Source: Conchocele bisecta
Taxonomy: Eukaryota; Mollusca; Bivalvia; Lucinida; Thyasiridae
Assembly: GCA_029237695.1 (NCBI GenBank)
Contig: CM055266.1
Location: 8,387,805-8,451,804 of the forward strand
Length of the DNA stretch: 64,000 bases
Reading direction: 5' to 3'
The translations under genes and the position numbers were made by a program. Within the stretch, counting starts at the first letter, position 1; each line of letters opens with the position of its first letter. Positions 34,612-46,690 of this stretch are shown piece after piece. The notes beneath the pieces are model-generated. The model made no database searches and had not been told where the DNA came from. It saw nothing but the letters and a program-made list of their open reading frames with translations.

Positions 34612-37600
34612 TTTATATCCCAGTAAACTCCATGCCGAACTACTTTCCGTAACCGTCAGGCGCAGTTAAAATAATTCTTAAGAAAACGGAAATAAACACA
34701 TTTTCTTGATGAATTTATTTCAAATGCTGAAATTATAAGGAATGAATGAATGGCCTTTTTGTGGAATTTAATCTGGGGATATAAACTTGAAAAGTCGCGG
34801 GAATACTGGATGAGGCCTTCCGGCCTTCGTCCAGTATTCCCGCGACTTTTCCAAGTTTATACCCCGATAAATTCCACAAAAAGCCATTCATTCCTATAAT
34901 AAACTCAATTTAATACATGTATGTTATTGATGAAATGCATCAGCCATTTAACCCTTTGAACCAGGAGCTCGCTACAGCGGTTTATGCAAACAGTGCAGAT
35001 CCAGATGAGCCGGCTCGTAACGAGGGGTGGAAGGGTTAATGCACCTCGACAGACGTCTGAAGGCCGAAGCTTTCTAAATATGTTTAATTACACTTTGCCT
35101 AATTAGGTTTAACCTTTTCACCCCTATAGGTAACTGTGGCCCGTTTCACTAAACTTCGTACGACTAAAATGATCGTAAGCGCAAATTTAGGATCGTCTCC
35201 AAATTTCAATTGATGAATTTGCATTTATTGAGCATAGGCTGCATAGTGACTTTGGTGTGGTATGGACCTGGCACCAGTGGCCTATTTCATCAACATTGCA
35301 AAGTATACTTTGAGGGAGAAATTTTCAATTTTAGAATAAATTTATTAATTTTTATTATACTGAATTTATTACATTATCACAGCCAATTTTGGCTGTGATA
35401 ATGTAATACATTCAGTATAATAATTCTGCATAGTTTTAATCATCAAATATATGCAATAGTTAGTTCTGCATGAAATAATGCATTTCGGAAAAATCAATGA
35501 TTGCTCCCTCAAAGTATACTTTGCTAGGAAAGTATACTTTGCAATTTTGATGAAATCGGCTACAGGTCAGGTTATCTAATTTCAGGGCTGTATATACTTT
35601 TTCTCGATGTAAATATTCCGTTCTGATTGTGTGACATTCCACCCCACCCCCCCCGCCCCCCCCCCCCCCCCCCGATGCTGCAGGTTAAATACAGGATCGA
35701 ACCCGTTTGCCCGGCCTTACATGACCTTAGCTGTTGATAGGCCGTTAAACACCAATAAACAAACAAAATTATTTTCAGACTAGTCTATTTACGAAAATGG
35801 GGTGTTTTTGTTCCAAAATATGAAAATTACTTGCAAAAGGTGCAGATCCAGATGAGACCACTCGTCACGAGCCGGCTCATCTGCATCTGCACTGTTTGCA
35901 AATACCACTATAACGGGTTGTCGGGTTCAAAGCGTTAAAAGCCAGCAGAAAGTCGGAGAAACAATAAATGTCATAACACCCAAAACTGCCACTAAAGGCC
36001 AGTTGCTACATGTAGAGGCCTTAACGACGTTTTGTGGGTTTTCATGGCATTTTCCCCCAACATTCTCCTTGTTGCTAAACATAATTAGAACTTTGTCTAT
36101 TGAAATATTTACTTATTAAACCTATATTTACTAATGAAACCTATAGTCTGTTTCACGAAAGCTGCCCAAATTTTACGGCTATATAGACAACTCAAAAACA
36201 AGATTTCTTTTGATAATATTAAATTAAAGGAAAATTTAAGAATGAACCTTCTTTTTATTTCGTGAAATTCGGTCAAATATTGATTTTATTACGAAAAATT
36301 GATCTGTCTATGGGAATTTAACATGGGGAAAAAGTGGTAAGGAAGTGTGGGAGGAGTCAAAAAACGAAAAAAATAGGAAATTGACTCCGAAACCTAGCTA
36401 TATAGCTTGGATATGATCTAACTAAGAAAACAAAAGTTAAATTTTAAAAATCGGTCCAGTATTTCTGAAATTCTAAAACATTTCCCCATAGACATCTTCA
36501 CTCTCCGTGAAGATGTCTATGGGGATTTAACATGGGGAAATTTTGTTTTCGCAATAAAATCAATATTTGACAAAATTTCACGAAATGAAAAGAAGGCTCA
36601 TTCTTAAATTTTCCTTTAATTTAATATTATCGAAACAACTATGGTTTTTGAATTGTTTATATGGCCGAAAAATTTGGGCAGCTTTCGTGAAACAGACAGT
36701 AATTAATTATTTGAACGATTTTGTATGTTTTTTCGTAGCTAATCCGATTGTTTCGCTTGCAACTAAATGTTACATGTACAGTAAAGCATATTGTTTCTGC
36801 TTATTCAGTTAGTGTATGTTGTGTATTCATGATACTTATATTAATCACATAATTATACACATGGAATTTACATGAAATGTTGCGGTGACTGGAGAAATTT
36901 GGCTTATATGATGTGTGACCAGAGTATATGTTCAGAGGCGTCGCAGCTGGAGCCGCAGGGCCGCGATCGCGGCCCCAATATTTTGGTGCCGCGGCCCCAG
37001 TATGTGGTTTGGTGTGGCACCCCAATATTTTGGCAAGCTGGGTGGAGGTTGTGTGGCCCTAATAGGTGAAATAGTGACCTGTGTACCGGCGAGACGTTCC
37101 GAGACGTTCTGGTTTTCCACATTTTCTTGGGGGAGAACCGTGCAAACCCCCATTTCTACCATGCGCATCGCACTTCGAGCTCGCGCTTCATTTAACCATT
37201 TTTTATTAAGGGGCCTCGCGGCCCCAATGTCAGCTGCCTTCCGACGCGCGAGCATGTATAAAATACTCATCCCGTCAACACAGTGCATATGTGCCGTGAA
37301 ACACGGTGCCGTGAAACATTTTTGATATCCTGTCAATACGACCTAACCACTGCGTATGAATATGTGCGGTGACTGGTGTTATTGTTTTGCATTTTAAAGC
37401 CATTTGTAGGTGTTGACGGGATAAATAGAATAGTAGGTTAGTGCCGTGAATGGGAAAAATATCTTGCGCGGCTCGGAAACGGGATGTGCCAGATATTTTT
37501 TCCCATTCACGGCACTAACCTACTATTCTCTATATATATTACACTCATCTAGCCTGATAACGATGTGTTTTGCTTGTTAGAAGCATGGTGAGTGTTTCAT

Positions 37601-38147
37601 TGGTGGACTGGCGAACAGTGCAGATCATGATCAGACCTATTTCTTCCGTCACCGCACAAATATGGTACTAATCTGATTGTCACTTTATACATTACTGCCT
37701 GCGCTAATTCTGTCAACATACCTGAATATTGTGCTTGAAATCAGGCAGCTTGATTGGCTGAGCATGAGCTGTGCGACAGCTCATGATCAGCCAATCAAAC
37801 TGCTTGATTGCGTGTTGAGATGGCCATGAGATGCTCAAATAGTTGACATCGGGGCAAGAGTAACGCAGGCAGTTGTGTACTCACTCGAGTAAATTCTATT
37901 TTTATAGAACACGAGCAAATTCCACATGTAGTGTGTTTGTGTTTGTAAATTGTGTGTGACAAAGTCATATAATTAGTTAATTATGTTCAAAAACCAGCAG
38001 AAAGTCAGAGACATAATATTTGTCATGAACACCCAAAACTGCCACTAAAGATCAATTACTAGAGGCCTTAATTACGGTTGTAGGCATTTCATGGCATTTT
38101 ACCCCAACAGGGGCGGATCTAGAGGGGGAGGGGTTCCGGTGTTGCAA
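34612..38147. repeat. Segmental duplication, copy B (right)
   Basis: Direct repeat of 1-3459, with the same element order. It retains the complete family H hairpin (37690-37883) missing from copy A, and has a shorter family C middle (near 36480). Copies of families A (34733-34899), E half (35147-35278), B (35279-35566), SINE tail (35567-35768), I (34957-35040 and 35820-35936), C (36142-36700), G (37269-37530) and K (37548-37680) all lie in it. No host exon seen. Confidence 0.9.
37690..37883. mobile_element. Family H hairpin MITE, intact
   Basis: 'CAGCTTGATTGGCTGAGCAT' pairs with 'ATGATCAGCCAATCAAACTG' around 'GAGCTGTGCGACAGCTC'. The end block is 'GTAACGCAGGCAG'. It supplies the part missing at 3151 in copy A. 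Confidence 0.75.
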
Positions 38148-38411
38148 CCCCCCCCCCCCCCCCACCCCCCCCCCCCCCCCCCCCCTCCTCCCCCCCATTA
38201 AGTTTACATATATCTAAATCGCTTTGAACAAGTCATATTGTGTCCACAGTTTACCACCAGTTCGAGTCCGAATTTAAATGCCGTAAAACACAGGAAAGTG
38301 CATTTCCGGACATCTATGTTTCAAAACATTTCCAGGGGGGGGGGAGCTCGAAAATAGGACAACCCCCCCCCCCCCCCCCCTCGTTCCCCAAATGCTGGAT
38401 CCGCCCCTGCC
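38107..38411. mobile_element. Element with GGGGCGGATC ends
   Basis: It is bounded by 'CAGGGGCGGATCTAG' and the inverse-type 'CTGGATCCGCCCCTG'. The inside holds long C and G homopolymers. Copy A of the segmental duplication breaks inside this element, exactly at the first C run. Confidence 0.6.
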
Positions 38412-38700
38412 CAAACAATTCTTCTGCTCGTTGCTAATTAGTCTATCGAAAGATTTACTAATGAAACCTATATTAATTATTTGAACGATGTTGTATTTTT
38501 TGTAACTAATCCGTTTGTTTCGCTTGCAACTAAATGTTACATGTACAGAAAAGCATATTGTTACTGCTTATTAGTGTACGTACATATTATCACAGTTTGT
38601 ATTCAGAATACTTATATTAGTGACATATACCTGTAAATAACATTAAATGTTGCTGTGACTGGAGAAATTGGGCTCATATGAAGTGTGACCAGGGTACCTG
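38412..38700. other. Unassigned stretch
   Basis: It contains text similar to the interior of the segmental duplication (compare 38461-38575 with 36700-36815: 'TTTGAACGAT', 'GCTTGCAACTAAATGTTACA'), so it is probably an older copy of the same sequence. No gene. Confidence 0.5.
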
Positions 38701-38925
38701 GGGGCCGTTTCACTAAACTTCGTACGACTAAAATGTTCGTAAGTGCAAATTTATGATCGTCTGGAAATTTCGATTGATGGAGTTACATTTATTGAGCATA
38801 GGCTGAGCTCAATAAATGTAAATCCAATAATTGTTTAGAATAAAATGTTAATGTGAAATTTACAGACTATGATAAATTTTCAATTACGAATATTTTAGTC
38901 GTACGAAGTTTCGTGAAACGGCCCC
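38701..38925. mobile_element. Family E element
   Basis: Ends GGGGCCGTTTCACTAAACTT and AAGTTTCGTGAAACGGCCCC, centre 'GAGCATAGGCTGAGCTC'. Complete copy. Confidence 0.75.
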
Positions 38926-38942
38926 TTGATGATCAAATACAT

Positions 38943-39237
38943 TTATCCCGTCAACACAGTGCATATGTGCCGTGAAACACGGTGCCGTGAAACATTAATT
39001 TTTTTGATATCCTGTCAATACGACATAATCACTGCGTATGGATATGTGCGGTGACTGGGGTTATTGTTTTGCATGTGTAGGTGTTGACGGGATAAATAGA
39101 ATAGTAGGTTAGTGCCGTGAATGGGAAAATATCTGGCGTGGCTCGGAAACGGGATGTGCTCGGTAGAGCCTTGCCCATCCCGTTTCCTAAGCCTTGCCAG
39201 ATATGTTTCCCATTCACAGCACTAACCTACTATTCTA
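38943..39237. mobile_element. Family G double-hairpin element
   Basis: Hairpin 1 runs from CCCGTCAACAC to GTGTTGACGGG, hairpin 2 from AATAGTAGGTTAGTGCCGTG to its inverse at 39237. The next 290 bases (39240-39531) show nothing recognisable. Confidence 0.7.
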
Positions 39238-39542
39238 GAATGTAGCCTTGATAACGATCTTTATTGTATGAATGAGAAGTCCAGCCAATGAGATTGCCCA
39301 ATAGATGGTCACATGATTGCGAACATCAGTCTCGGACTCTGCGATACGAGTCTGATAGTAGTATTCTAAAGGTCCACCACTACCATTGAATTTCCTACAA
39401 AACTAACCAATGACCACACAGTTTGCTATTCTCTGCTACTTTCATTTTTCGTATGACCACCCTGGTTGTGGCGCAAAAAGTCAGCGGCTGCAATTGAAAC
39501 CGCCTCCCATGACAAACATGTTCCGACTTACAAAATCATCCC

Positions 39543-39986
39543 GGTGGGTGGTGGTCGGGCGAATAAATTAACGGTATGGGTTCCTCCTTATAGGAATCAC
39601 GATTTGCCTGGTTTGGCCCTCATGTACGTTTTTATCTTTGGCTTGTTAGTTACCTGGGAGTTGAATTAGGTTATTGCCCATTATAAAAGGAGTAAGATTA
39701 TTACTGATCCTACTGCCTGCTTTTGGGAGGGGCCAAGTCATTCTGGTGTGGCGAGGACCTGGCATCAGATCAGGATTATTCTGATTTCAGGGCTGAATAT
39801 ATAGTTTTGTATATTGTAAATATTCAGTTCTGATTTTGGAATCCCCCCCCCCCATTTTGTACATGTACTTGAACATGTACATGTACTTGTACAGGTAATA
39901 TATGGGATTTAGTACTAAACCCATTTACCCGACCTTAAATGACCTTAGCTGTTGATAGGCCATTAAACCCCAACACACAAACAAAC
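39543..39986 (+). mobile_element. SINE S, full-length (444 bp)
   Basis: Starts GGTGGGTGGTGGTCGGGCGAA-like text and ends 'GATAGGCCATTAAACCCC' with a (CAAA)n-type tail. The target duplication AAAATCATCCC lies at 39532-39542 and 39987-39997. It has the same length as the 12213 copy. A C homopolymer is present at 39844-39853. Confidence 0.82.
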
Positions 39987-40230
39987 AAAATCATCCCAAC
40001 GCATATGTTTAAAACTGATGTAAATGATACATTAACATGCCTCTGATGTAGATTAGTACATCAATTTACCGGTTTCTGTAAGAAAGAAGTGTATATGGCA
40101 TAACAAATCTGTATTGTTTTTTTAGCGTACTACTTTTCACACCGCGCATGAATATCTGATAAGTTAGTGTGGTTAAACATAAATGTGATGTTGACATGGA
40201 TGCGCGAGTCACTGATCACGCAACGGAAAC

Positions 40231-40389
40231 ATGACACGGTTCAATGATAAGCCAATTGAACAAAACTACGCAAATAGTATCATCCAATCAGCAACAAGCT
40301 TGCAAATGCACGGCGTAGACACCACGACGACAGACACGGCGCGCCGTGGCATTATTCTGGCTCTAGAACGCAGGAAACACCATTTACAT
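40231..40389 (+). CDS. Weak candidate exon, unknown product
   Basis: An ATG at 40231 opens a frame with locally protein-like composition (about 53 codons to 40389) that meets a possible donor GTAAGG at 40390. It contains 'VDTTTTDTARRGIILALERR'. I recognise no domain, and no downstream partner exon was found before the SINE at 40615. It could be a first exon or chance. The 40000-40230 sequence upstream shows no clear promoter. Confidence 0.2.
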
Positions 40390-40614
40390 GTAAGGGTTTA
40401 TGTTGATTTGTGTTATGGGCCCCCAGAGCCTCCGCTCAATACTCAGCCGTGGTATTATTTTATTCACCTGAATTGTTTAATGTACTTCGCAAAACAACAA
40501 CAATGGATGCACATTTAGCACATATGTGCAGCAAACTTGTACATAAATGTCAGAGTTGGTTTCAGGAAAATCATAAGTCATATAACCATAACTATGTATT
40601 GCCTTTTGAGCCGG

Positions 40615-40976
40615 GTAGGTGGTGGTCGGGCGAACGTAAATGCGTAAATTAATGGTAGGGGTTCCTCCTTATAGGAATCACGATTTGCCTGGTTTGGCCC
40701 TCAGATGTGTTTTTTATCTTTGGCTCTTGTGTTACTGCTTTTGGGAGGGGGCCACGTGATTCTGGTGTGGCGAGGTCCTGGCATCAGATCAGGATTTTTC
40801 TGATTTCAAGGCAGAATATATAGTTTCTTGTTGTAAATATTCAGTTCTGATTTACTTGAACTTGTACATGTACTTGTACAGGTAATAATGGTATTTAGTA
40901 CTAAGCCCATTGACCCGGCCTTAAATGACCTTAGCTGTTGATAGGCCGTTAAACCCCAACAAACAAACAAACACAT
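40615..40976 (+). mobile_element. SINE S, internally deleted
   Basis: Same ends as the 444-bp copies, but it lacks the stretch around 'GTTACCTGGGAGTTGAATT'. The target duplication is TTTTGAGCCGG (40604-40614) versus TTTTGAGTCGG (40977-40987), one mismatch. Confidence 0.75.
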
Positions 40977-41067
40977 TTTTGAGTCGGCCTCGGTGCATAC
41001 ATTGTATGACTTCTCAGGTCCGTAAATCTCGTGTACACCTCCTCAAAAGTCAATTGTATAATTGTAT

Positions 41068-41410
41068 AATATTGCTTGTTAGAAGCATGATGGGTGCTTC
41101 ATTGATGGAATGGTGAACAGTGCAGATCCTGATCAGACCCATTTGTTCAGTCACAGCCGCAAATATGGTACTAATCTGGTTGTTACTTTATACATTACCG
41201 CCTATGCTTATCTTGTCAACATTTCTCTTATTTCTTTCATTCAAAATACTTGAATATTGGGATTGAAATCAAGCAGCTTGATTGCCTGAGCCTGAGCTGT
41301 GCTACAGCTCAGGCTCAGACAATCAAATTGCTTGATTGACAGTTGCCATTGTTAATAGATGTTCAGAAACGCTGATAATCTGGGCAAGATTACCGCAGGA
41401 GATTGTGTAA
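41068..41410. repeat. Family K followed by family H
   Basis: Family K at 41068-41175 ('GCTTGTTAGAAGCATGATGG', 'GTGAACAGTGCAGATC'), then a family H hairpin at 41199-41410 with the centre 'CTGAGCTGTGCTACAGCTCA'. From 41411 to 42040 I see nothing recognisable. Confidence 0.6.
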
Positions 41411-42041
41411 TGGTTGTATAGGTCACTGGCCCACCAAATGGACATTTGCTTGATCTAGCTGCACGTTTTCCGCGTTATGGGCAACAGGTTGCACTATATC
41501 ACTACATCACGTTACACAGTAAAAATATGCGTAATAGCATTTACACTTTGTGCACTAAAATATAGAAAATACCTACAGGGCGTGGATGTTCATACTTCGC
41601 TATATTGTTATTGAGAGACAATTCTACAATATTGTAACGACCCTTCGTTGCGTCTGCCTTCATGAATACGGGGTACATCATAGTTTCTGTTCACAAAGGG
41701 GGTTGGTAGCGGGCCCTCGTGAATCGGGATATGAAAATGGGAATAACTACAATGTAGCTACTTGGCAATGAAATAACGACAATAGCGAATTCAGTATTAA
41801 TACCTGATATTTTGCTAAGACATAAAACACAATATTATGCAACACCTACAACTGTATGAGGGTGACAATTCATGGTAACAATAATGGTACCGGGATGATA
41901 CACAGGACTATATAAATCAACAGTTAGTATTCGTAGTACATGTATGCGAGTCGAGACTAACTAACATAGGCGACTATGGGAACGACTGGACACGAGCAAC
42001 TCTTTTCTAAAGCGTACACACTCAGACCTAGACGGGAATCG

Positions 42042-43330
42042 CGGGGCTGGGGTGGGGAATAATGCTGGGTGGGGGAGTCACACAGAGGGGATCACGAAGC
42101 TTGGGTGGGAATAATGCTGGGTGGGGGAGTCACACAGCGGGAATCACGAAGCTGGGGTGGGAAATAATGCTGGGTGGGGGAGTCACACAGCGGGGATCAC
42201 GAAGCTGGATGTGGGAAATAATGCTGGGTGGGGGAATCATACAGCGGGGATCACGAGGCTAGGGGTGGGAAATAATTTGCTGGGTGGGGGAGTCACACAG
42301 CGGAGAATCACGAGGCTGGGGGTGGGAAATAATGTTTAGGATGGGGGAGTCGGGACACAGCGGGTGGAATCACGACAGCGGGGATCACGAGGCTGGGGGG
42401 TGGAAAATAAAAATGTTGGGTTGGGGGAGTCACACAGCGTGCACGAAGCTGGGGTTGGGAAATAAATGCTGGGTGGGGGAGTCACACAACGGGGATCACG
42501 CAGCTTGGGTGGAAGGGAAGAATAATAATGGGTGGGTTGGGGGAAAATCACACAGCGGGAATCACGAAGCTGGGGTGGGGTTGGGACTAATGTTGGGTTG
42601 GGTAGTCGCACAGCGGGAATCACGAAGCTGGGGTTGGGAAATAAGCTGGGTGGGGGAGTCACACAGCCGGGGGTNNNNNNNNNNNNNNNNNNNNNNNNNN
42701 NNNNNNNNNNNNNNNNNNNNNNNNNNNNNNNNNNNNNNNNNNNNNNNNNNNNNNNNNNNNNNNNNNNNNNNNNNNNNNNNNNNNNNNNNNNNNNNNNNNN
42801 NNNNNNNNNNNNNNNNNNNNNNNNNNNNNNNNNNNNNNNNNNNNNNNNNNNNNNNNNNNNNNNNNNNNNNNNNNNNNNNNNNNNNNNNNNNNNNNNNNNN
42901 NNNNNNNNNNNNNNNNNNNNNNNNNNNNNNNNNNNNNNNNNNNNNNNNNNNNNNNNNNNNNNNNNNNNNNNNNNNNNNNNNNNNNNNNNNNNNNNNNNNN
43001 NNNNNNNNNNNNNNNNNNNNNNNNNNNNNNNNNNNNNNNNNNNNNNNNNNNNNNNNNNNNNNNNNNNNNNNNNNNNNNNNNNNNNNNNNNNNNNNNNNNN
43101 NNNNNNNNNNNNNNNNNNNNNNNNNNNNNNNNNNNNNNNNNNNNNNNNNNNNNNNNNNNNNNNNNNNNNNNNNNCACACAGCCGGGGGTCACGAAGCTGG
43201 GGTGGAAATCATGACACTAGCTGAATGGGGGCACACAACAGCTAGGACGCATGCCAATGGAGTTGGGTTCACCTAACAGGAGTGGGAGGGGAGTCACACA
43301 ACAGGGGGTCACGAAGCTTGAGTCGGGAAT
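42042..43330. repeat. G-rich ~55-bp satellite array (with gap)
   Basis: Units read 'GGGTGGGAAATAATGCTGGG' then 'TGGGGGAGTCACACAGCGGG' and 'GATCACGAAGCTG'. About eleven units precede the gap and two or three follow it, the last ones diverged. The unit length is often near a multiple of three plus indels, so long frames here are meaningless. Runs of G suggest quadruplex potential (inference). The true array length is unknown. Confidence 0.9.
42675..43174. other. Assembly gap of 500 N inside the satellite
   Basis: Exactly 500 undetermined bases, with satellite units on both sides. The size is probably a placeholder. Confidence 0.99.
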
Positions 43331-43742
43331 CGTATGGCAATGGGGAAAAAGTGGGTGGGGTAATGGGATATTGGCATTACCATGGTTCCAACAAATATTA
43401 ATAATCAATAATGTCATAATCACGTTCAAATCATCATATCTAACGACTAATGGACCATTGGCAACATCGTCGGTGAGTAATGGTTAAGGGGGAGGATATT
43501 TGGGCCTTGGGAGTTCAGAGACGCGAGTTACTCCGTGGACAACATTAGGACAATGAGGACCATATTTTGGAATCCGCAGACAAAATGTGAAAGTTGTCCC
43601 TGATTCCGCACAGTGGATTGGTTGGAATGTGTAATCGGATACCAGGACTTTCCCATTTTGACGAAATGTGAAAGTTGTCCCGTATCGTTGATTGGTCGGA
43701 GAGGTCTGGCGGAAATTACCGAGCTTAAACAGGTTTACGTAG

Positions 43743-43890
43743 TATAAAATGGCGGCCGTGTTCAACACACACAGGAAATGTCAACACACTATTGTGAATT
43801 GTAAATAACTAACAAGTTTCCTGGTGTATGAAGACGACGATTATAAACTATTAACAATTGTGAACATCCAGGCATGCATCGCAGATCGTG
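43743..43890 (+). promoter_or_regulatory. Possible promoter and first exon
   Basis: TATAAAA (43743-43749) overlaps ATGGCGGCC, and a donor-like GTG|GTAAGT is at 43891. Two direct copies of 'AAATGTGAAAGTTGTCCC' lie just upstream (near 43584 and 43664). No downstream coding exon could be identified, so this is only a candidate. From 43900 to 44270 I see nothing recognisable. Confidence 0.25.
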
Positions 43891-44273
43891 GTAAGTTGTG
43901 TGCACAAAATGACAGACGTGTTTTGTTGTCCAAAATGAGTGATACATTCGAAGCGAGGAATACGCAATACACAGCTATGCTTCGCTGGCTGGGTCGCTTT
44001 AATATGACACAAAAATATTACCATAAACTTACCTAATACAGTGTGTATTAGCTAAATGCTTGGGCCACTCTCCACGAAGAAAAAAGTAAACAAAGAACGG
44101 TTCAAACGCAAATTTGGAAAGACTACTCCGTCATAACGGTTATGTAATGCAGTGTAATGAAATGTAATTATAGTTTTGTACTCCTCAGAACTATGCTTGA
44201 TCCAGTTATTGAAGTCGGTATAAGTGCGTTTCCCACCACTGCGGCGCGAGTCGAAGCCATGATCGTGACGTTA

Positions 44274-44493
44274 CACCACCGCCCGCGTTAATCTTGCCCA
44301 GATGCCAAGTTTCGTGAACATCTACATGTATTAGCAATATCAACTCGCAATCAATCAGTTTGATTGTCTGTGACTGAGCTGTAGCACAGCTCAGTCACAG
44401 ACCACCAAGATGATTGCTTTCAAGTACAATCTTCCAGTAGTTTGTAATAAATAAATTGACAAATATTGGAAAGATAAGCGCAGGCTGTGGTGT
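44274..44493. mobile_element. Family H hairpin MITE
   Basis: Starts CACCACCGCCCGCGTTAATC, centre 'ACTGAGCTGTAGCACAGCTC', end 'AAGCGCAGGCTGTGGTG'. The two ends are inverted copies. Confidence 0.7.
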
Positions 44494-44571
44494 ACGTGTA
44501 TGAGTGGGATCTGACAGATCAATTCCGCAAGGCTATAATTATGTACTCCGGTAGGACCACCTATAGTCTGT

Positions 44572-45128
44572 TTCACGAAAGCTGCCCAAATTTTACGGCT
44601 GTATAGACAATTCAAAAACAATATTATTTTCGATAATATTAAATTAAAGGAAAATTTAAGGATGAGCCTTCTTTTTATTTCGTGAAATTTGGTCAAATAT
44701 TGGTTTTATTACGAAAAATTGATTTCTCTATGGGAATTTAACATGGGGGAAAAAGATGTAGAGGAGTGTGGGAGGAGTCAAAAAACGAAAAAAATTGGAA
44801 ATTGACTCCGAAACCTAGCTGGATAGCTTGGAAATGATCCAACTAAGAAAACAAAAGTTAAATTTTAAAAATCGGTCCAGTATTTCTGAAATTCTAAAAA
44901 AATTTCCCCATGTTAAATCCCCATAGACATCTTCACGGAGTTGGGGATTTAACATGGGGAGATTTTGTTTTCGCAATAAAATCAATATTTGACCAAATTT
45001 CACGAAATAAAAAGAAGGCTCATTCTTAAATTTTCCTTTAATTTAATATTATCGAAAAAAATATGGTTTTTGAATTGTTTATACATGTATGGCCGTAAAA
45101 TTTGGGCAGCTTTCGTGAAACATACTAT
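44572..45128. mobile_element. Family C element
   Basis: Starts TATAGTCTGTTTCACGAAAG and ends 'GGGCAGCTTTCGTGAAACAT'. It has long arms and the 'TTTAACATGGGG' inner hairpin. Confidence 0.72.
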
Positions 45129-45534
45129 ACATATGCGTGCACCAATCGGTACCAAGGAATGCACTGACAAATGTGAAGGGGTCAGGGGAAAAAGGTGATT
45201 TATCATCCGTTTTTCACTGACCCATTCAATTCTTCTCCTGCCTGTTTGTAATCGGTGTAAAATAAATAATGTATAATGGATTGTACCAATATATATCCAG
45301 ATCACGACACGCATTTCTATCATAACAGTTACATGTGTTTTCAAATTGATTCACGTAGTACAACAACAATGGCGCATCCTTGAGCTCGCGTGAACTGTCT
45401 GACATGTGACACACATATTTCCGGTGTTGAGTGTCGTATCTGTCAAAATACAAACAAAGGCGAACTTTATTTGTATACTTGTTTCTGATAATTATCAAAA
45501 TATATGTGAAGTGTGCGAAGCCACGTACACTGAC

Positions 45535-46165
45535 TATATAGTTTTGTCTGTAAATATTCTGTTCTTATTTTGGGATTTTCCTTCTTCCCCACACATGAAA
45601 TATGGGATTTGACCCTGTTAACCGGCCTAACATAAATTTAGCTGATGATAAGCCATTAAACATCATTATATAAATAAATAATACGTATTAGTTATCTTGT
45701 GGAGCAAACTTTGTTTCAGTACTTGCAGTACTTTGAGTTATTTCTAGAAATTTGGTCAAATATTGACTTTATATACGCCAACAGTTTGTGAGACAGCTCC
45801 GTGTCAGCCGGCGACTGTCGTCGGTACTCAGTCCGAGCGTGTTAGTGACCATTTATCATATTCATTATTCCTGCCAGTTCCCCCAAACAGTTTAGAATAG
45901 CGCTAATCCTATTACTTTTAGGGGATGGGATAAATGATGCTGGTGTGGCGAGGGCCTGGCACCAGATCAGGTTGTTCTAATTTCAGGACTGAATATATAT
46001 TTTGATTGTAAATATTGAGTTCTGAAGTTGGGATTTACCCCCCTTGGACAGGTGGATACGGGACTCGACCCCATTCACCCGTCTGCGTGTAGACTCCCTG
46101 AGGCTTGTACCTCTATGTCAGAAAAGCGGACGTTAAACCCTATTCACTCACTCACTCACTCCCCC
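45535..46165 (+). mobile_element. Two degraded SINE S-like copies
   Basis: 45535-45680 holds a 3' part ('AAATATTCTGTTCTTATTTT', 'AGCTGATGATAAGCCATTAA', A/T-rich tail). 45915-46165 holds 'GCTGGTGTGGCGAGGGCCTG', 'AAATATTGAGTTCTGA' and 'CGTTAAACCCTATTCACTCA' with a (CACT)n-like tail, a different 3' end from the main family. Between and around them (45130-45530 and 46170-46425) no gene is seen. Confidence 0.55.
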
Positions 46166-46427
46166 AAACAGTTTAGAATAGTTTTGAAAACAGTCGGAAA
46201 TTGGCGTGATACTTATGATATATTTGACAGAAAACTGTTCTGAAATGTTATGGGAACTGGCTGAAAATATCAGGAAGGACAAGCAGTCGATGATACTACA
46301 TACTTCTGCGCGGTGCGAGCGCTTTATTTCAACACAATTTGAAGACTAATACGAATAATAATGACATAATACCTGAGTCGAGGTAAAATCTATGGAAGTG
46401 TCCTGGTGCCAATGTTACGATATTTAT

Positions 46428-46690
46428 TTATCCTAATTAGGAGATACTAAGTCTTAATTAGGATATACAAATACCTTACTAGGATATACTAACTCCTATT
46501 TAGGAGATAGTATCTCCTAATTAGGAGTCAGTATATACTAATTAGGACCTATTATTTCCTAATTAGTATCTCATAATTAGGACTTGGTATCTCCTACTTA
46601 GGATTTACTATCTTTGTCAATGCTAGACATCTTTTTATCTCCTAATTATGAGATACTAACTCCTAATGAGGAAATTGTAAGTCCGAATTG
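46428..46690. repeat. Degenerate array of 12-bp AT palindromes
   Basis: Copies of TCCTAATTAGGA and variants are spaced by GATACTAAG and variants, for an ideal 21-bp period. The same spacer and period are used by the 48913-49451 array with a different palindrome. About ten recognisable units remain. No terminal inverted repeats are clear. Confidence 0.75.

Noticed and set aside
42284..43276. 330-codon and similar frames across the second gap
   Set aside because: They consist of satellite units plus N; no real coding signal.
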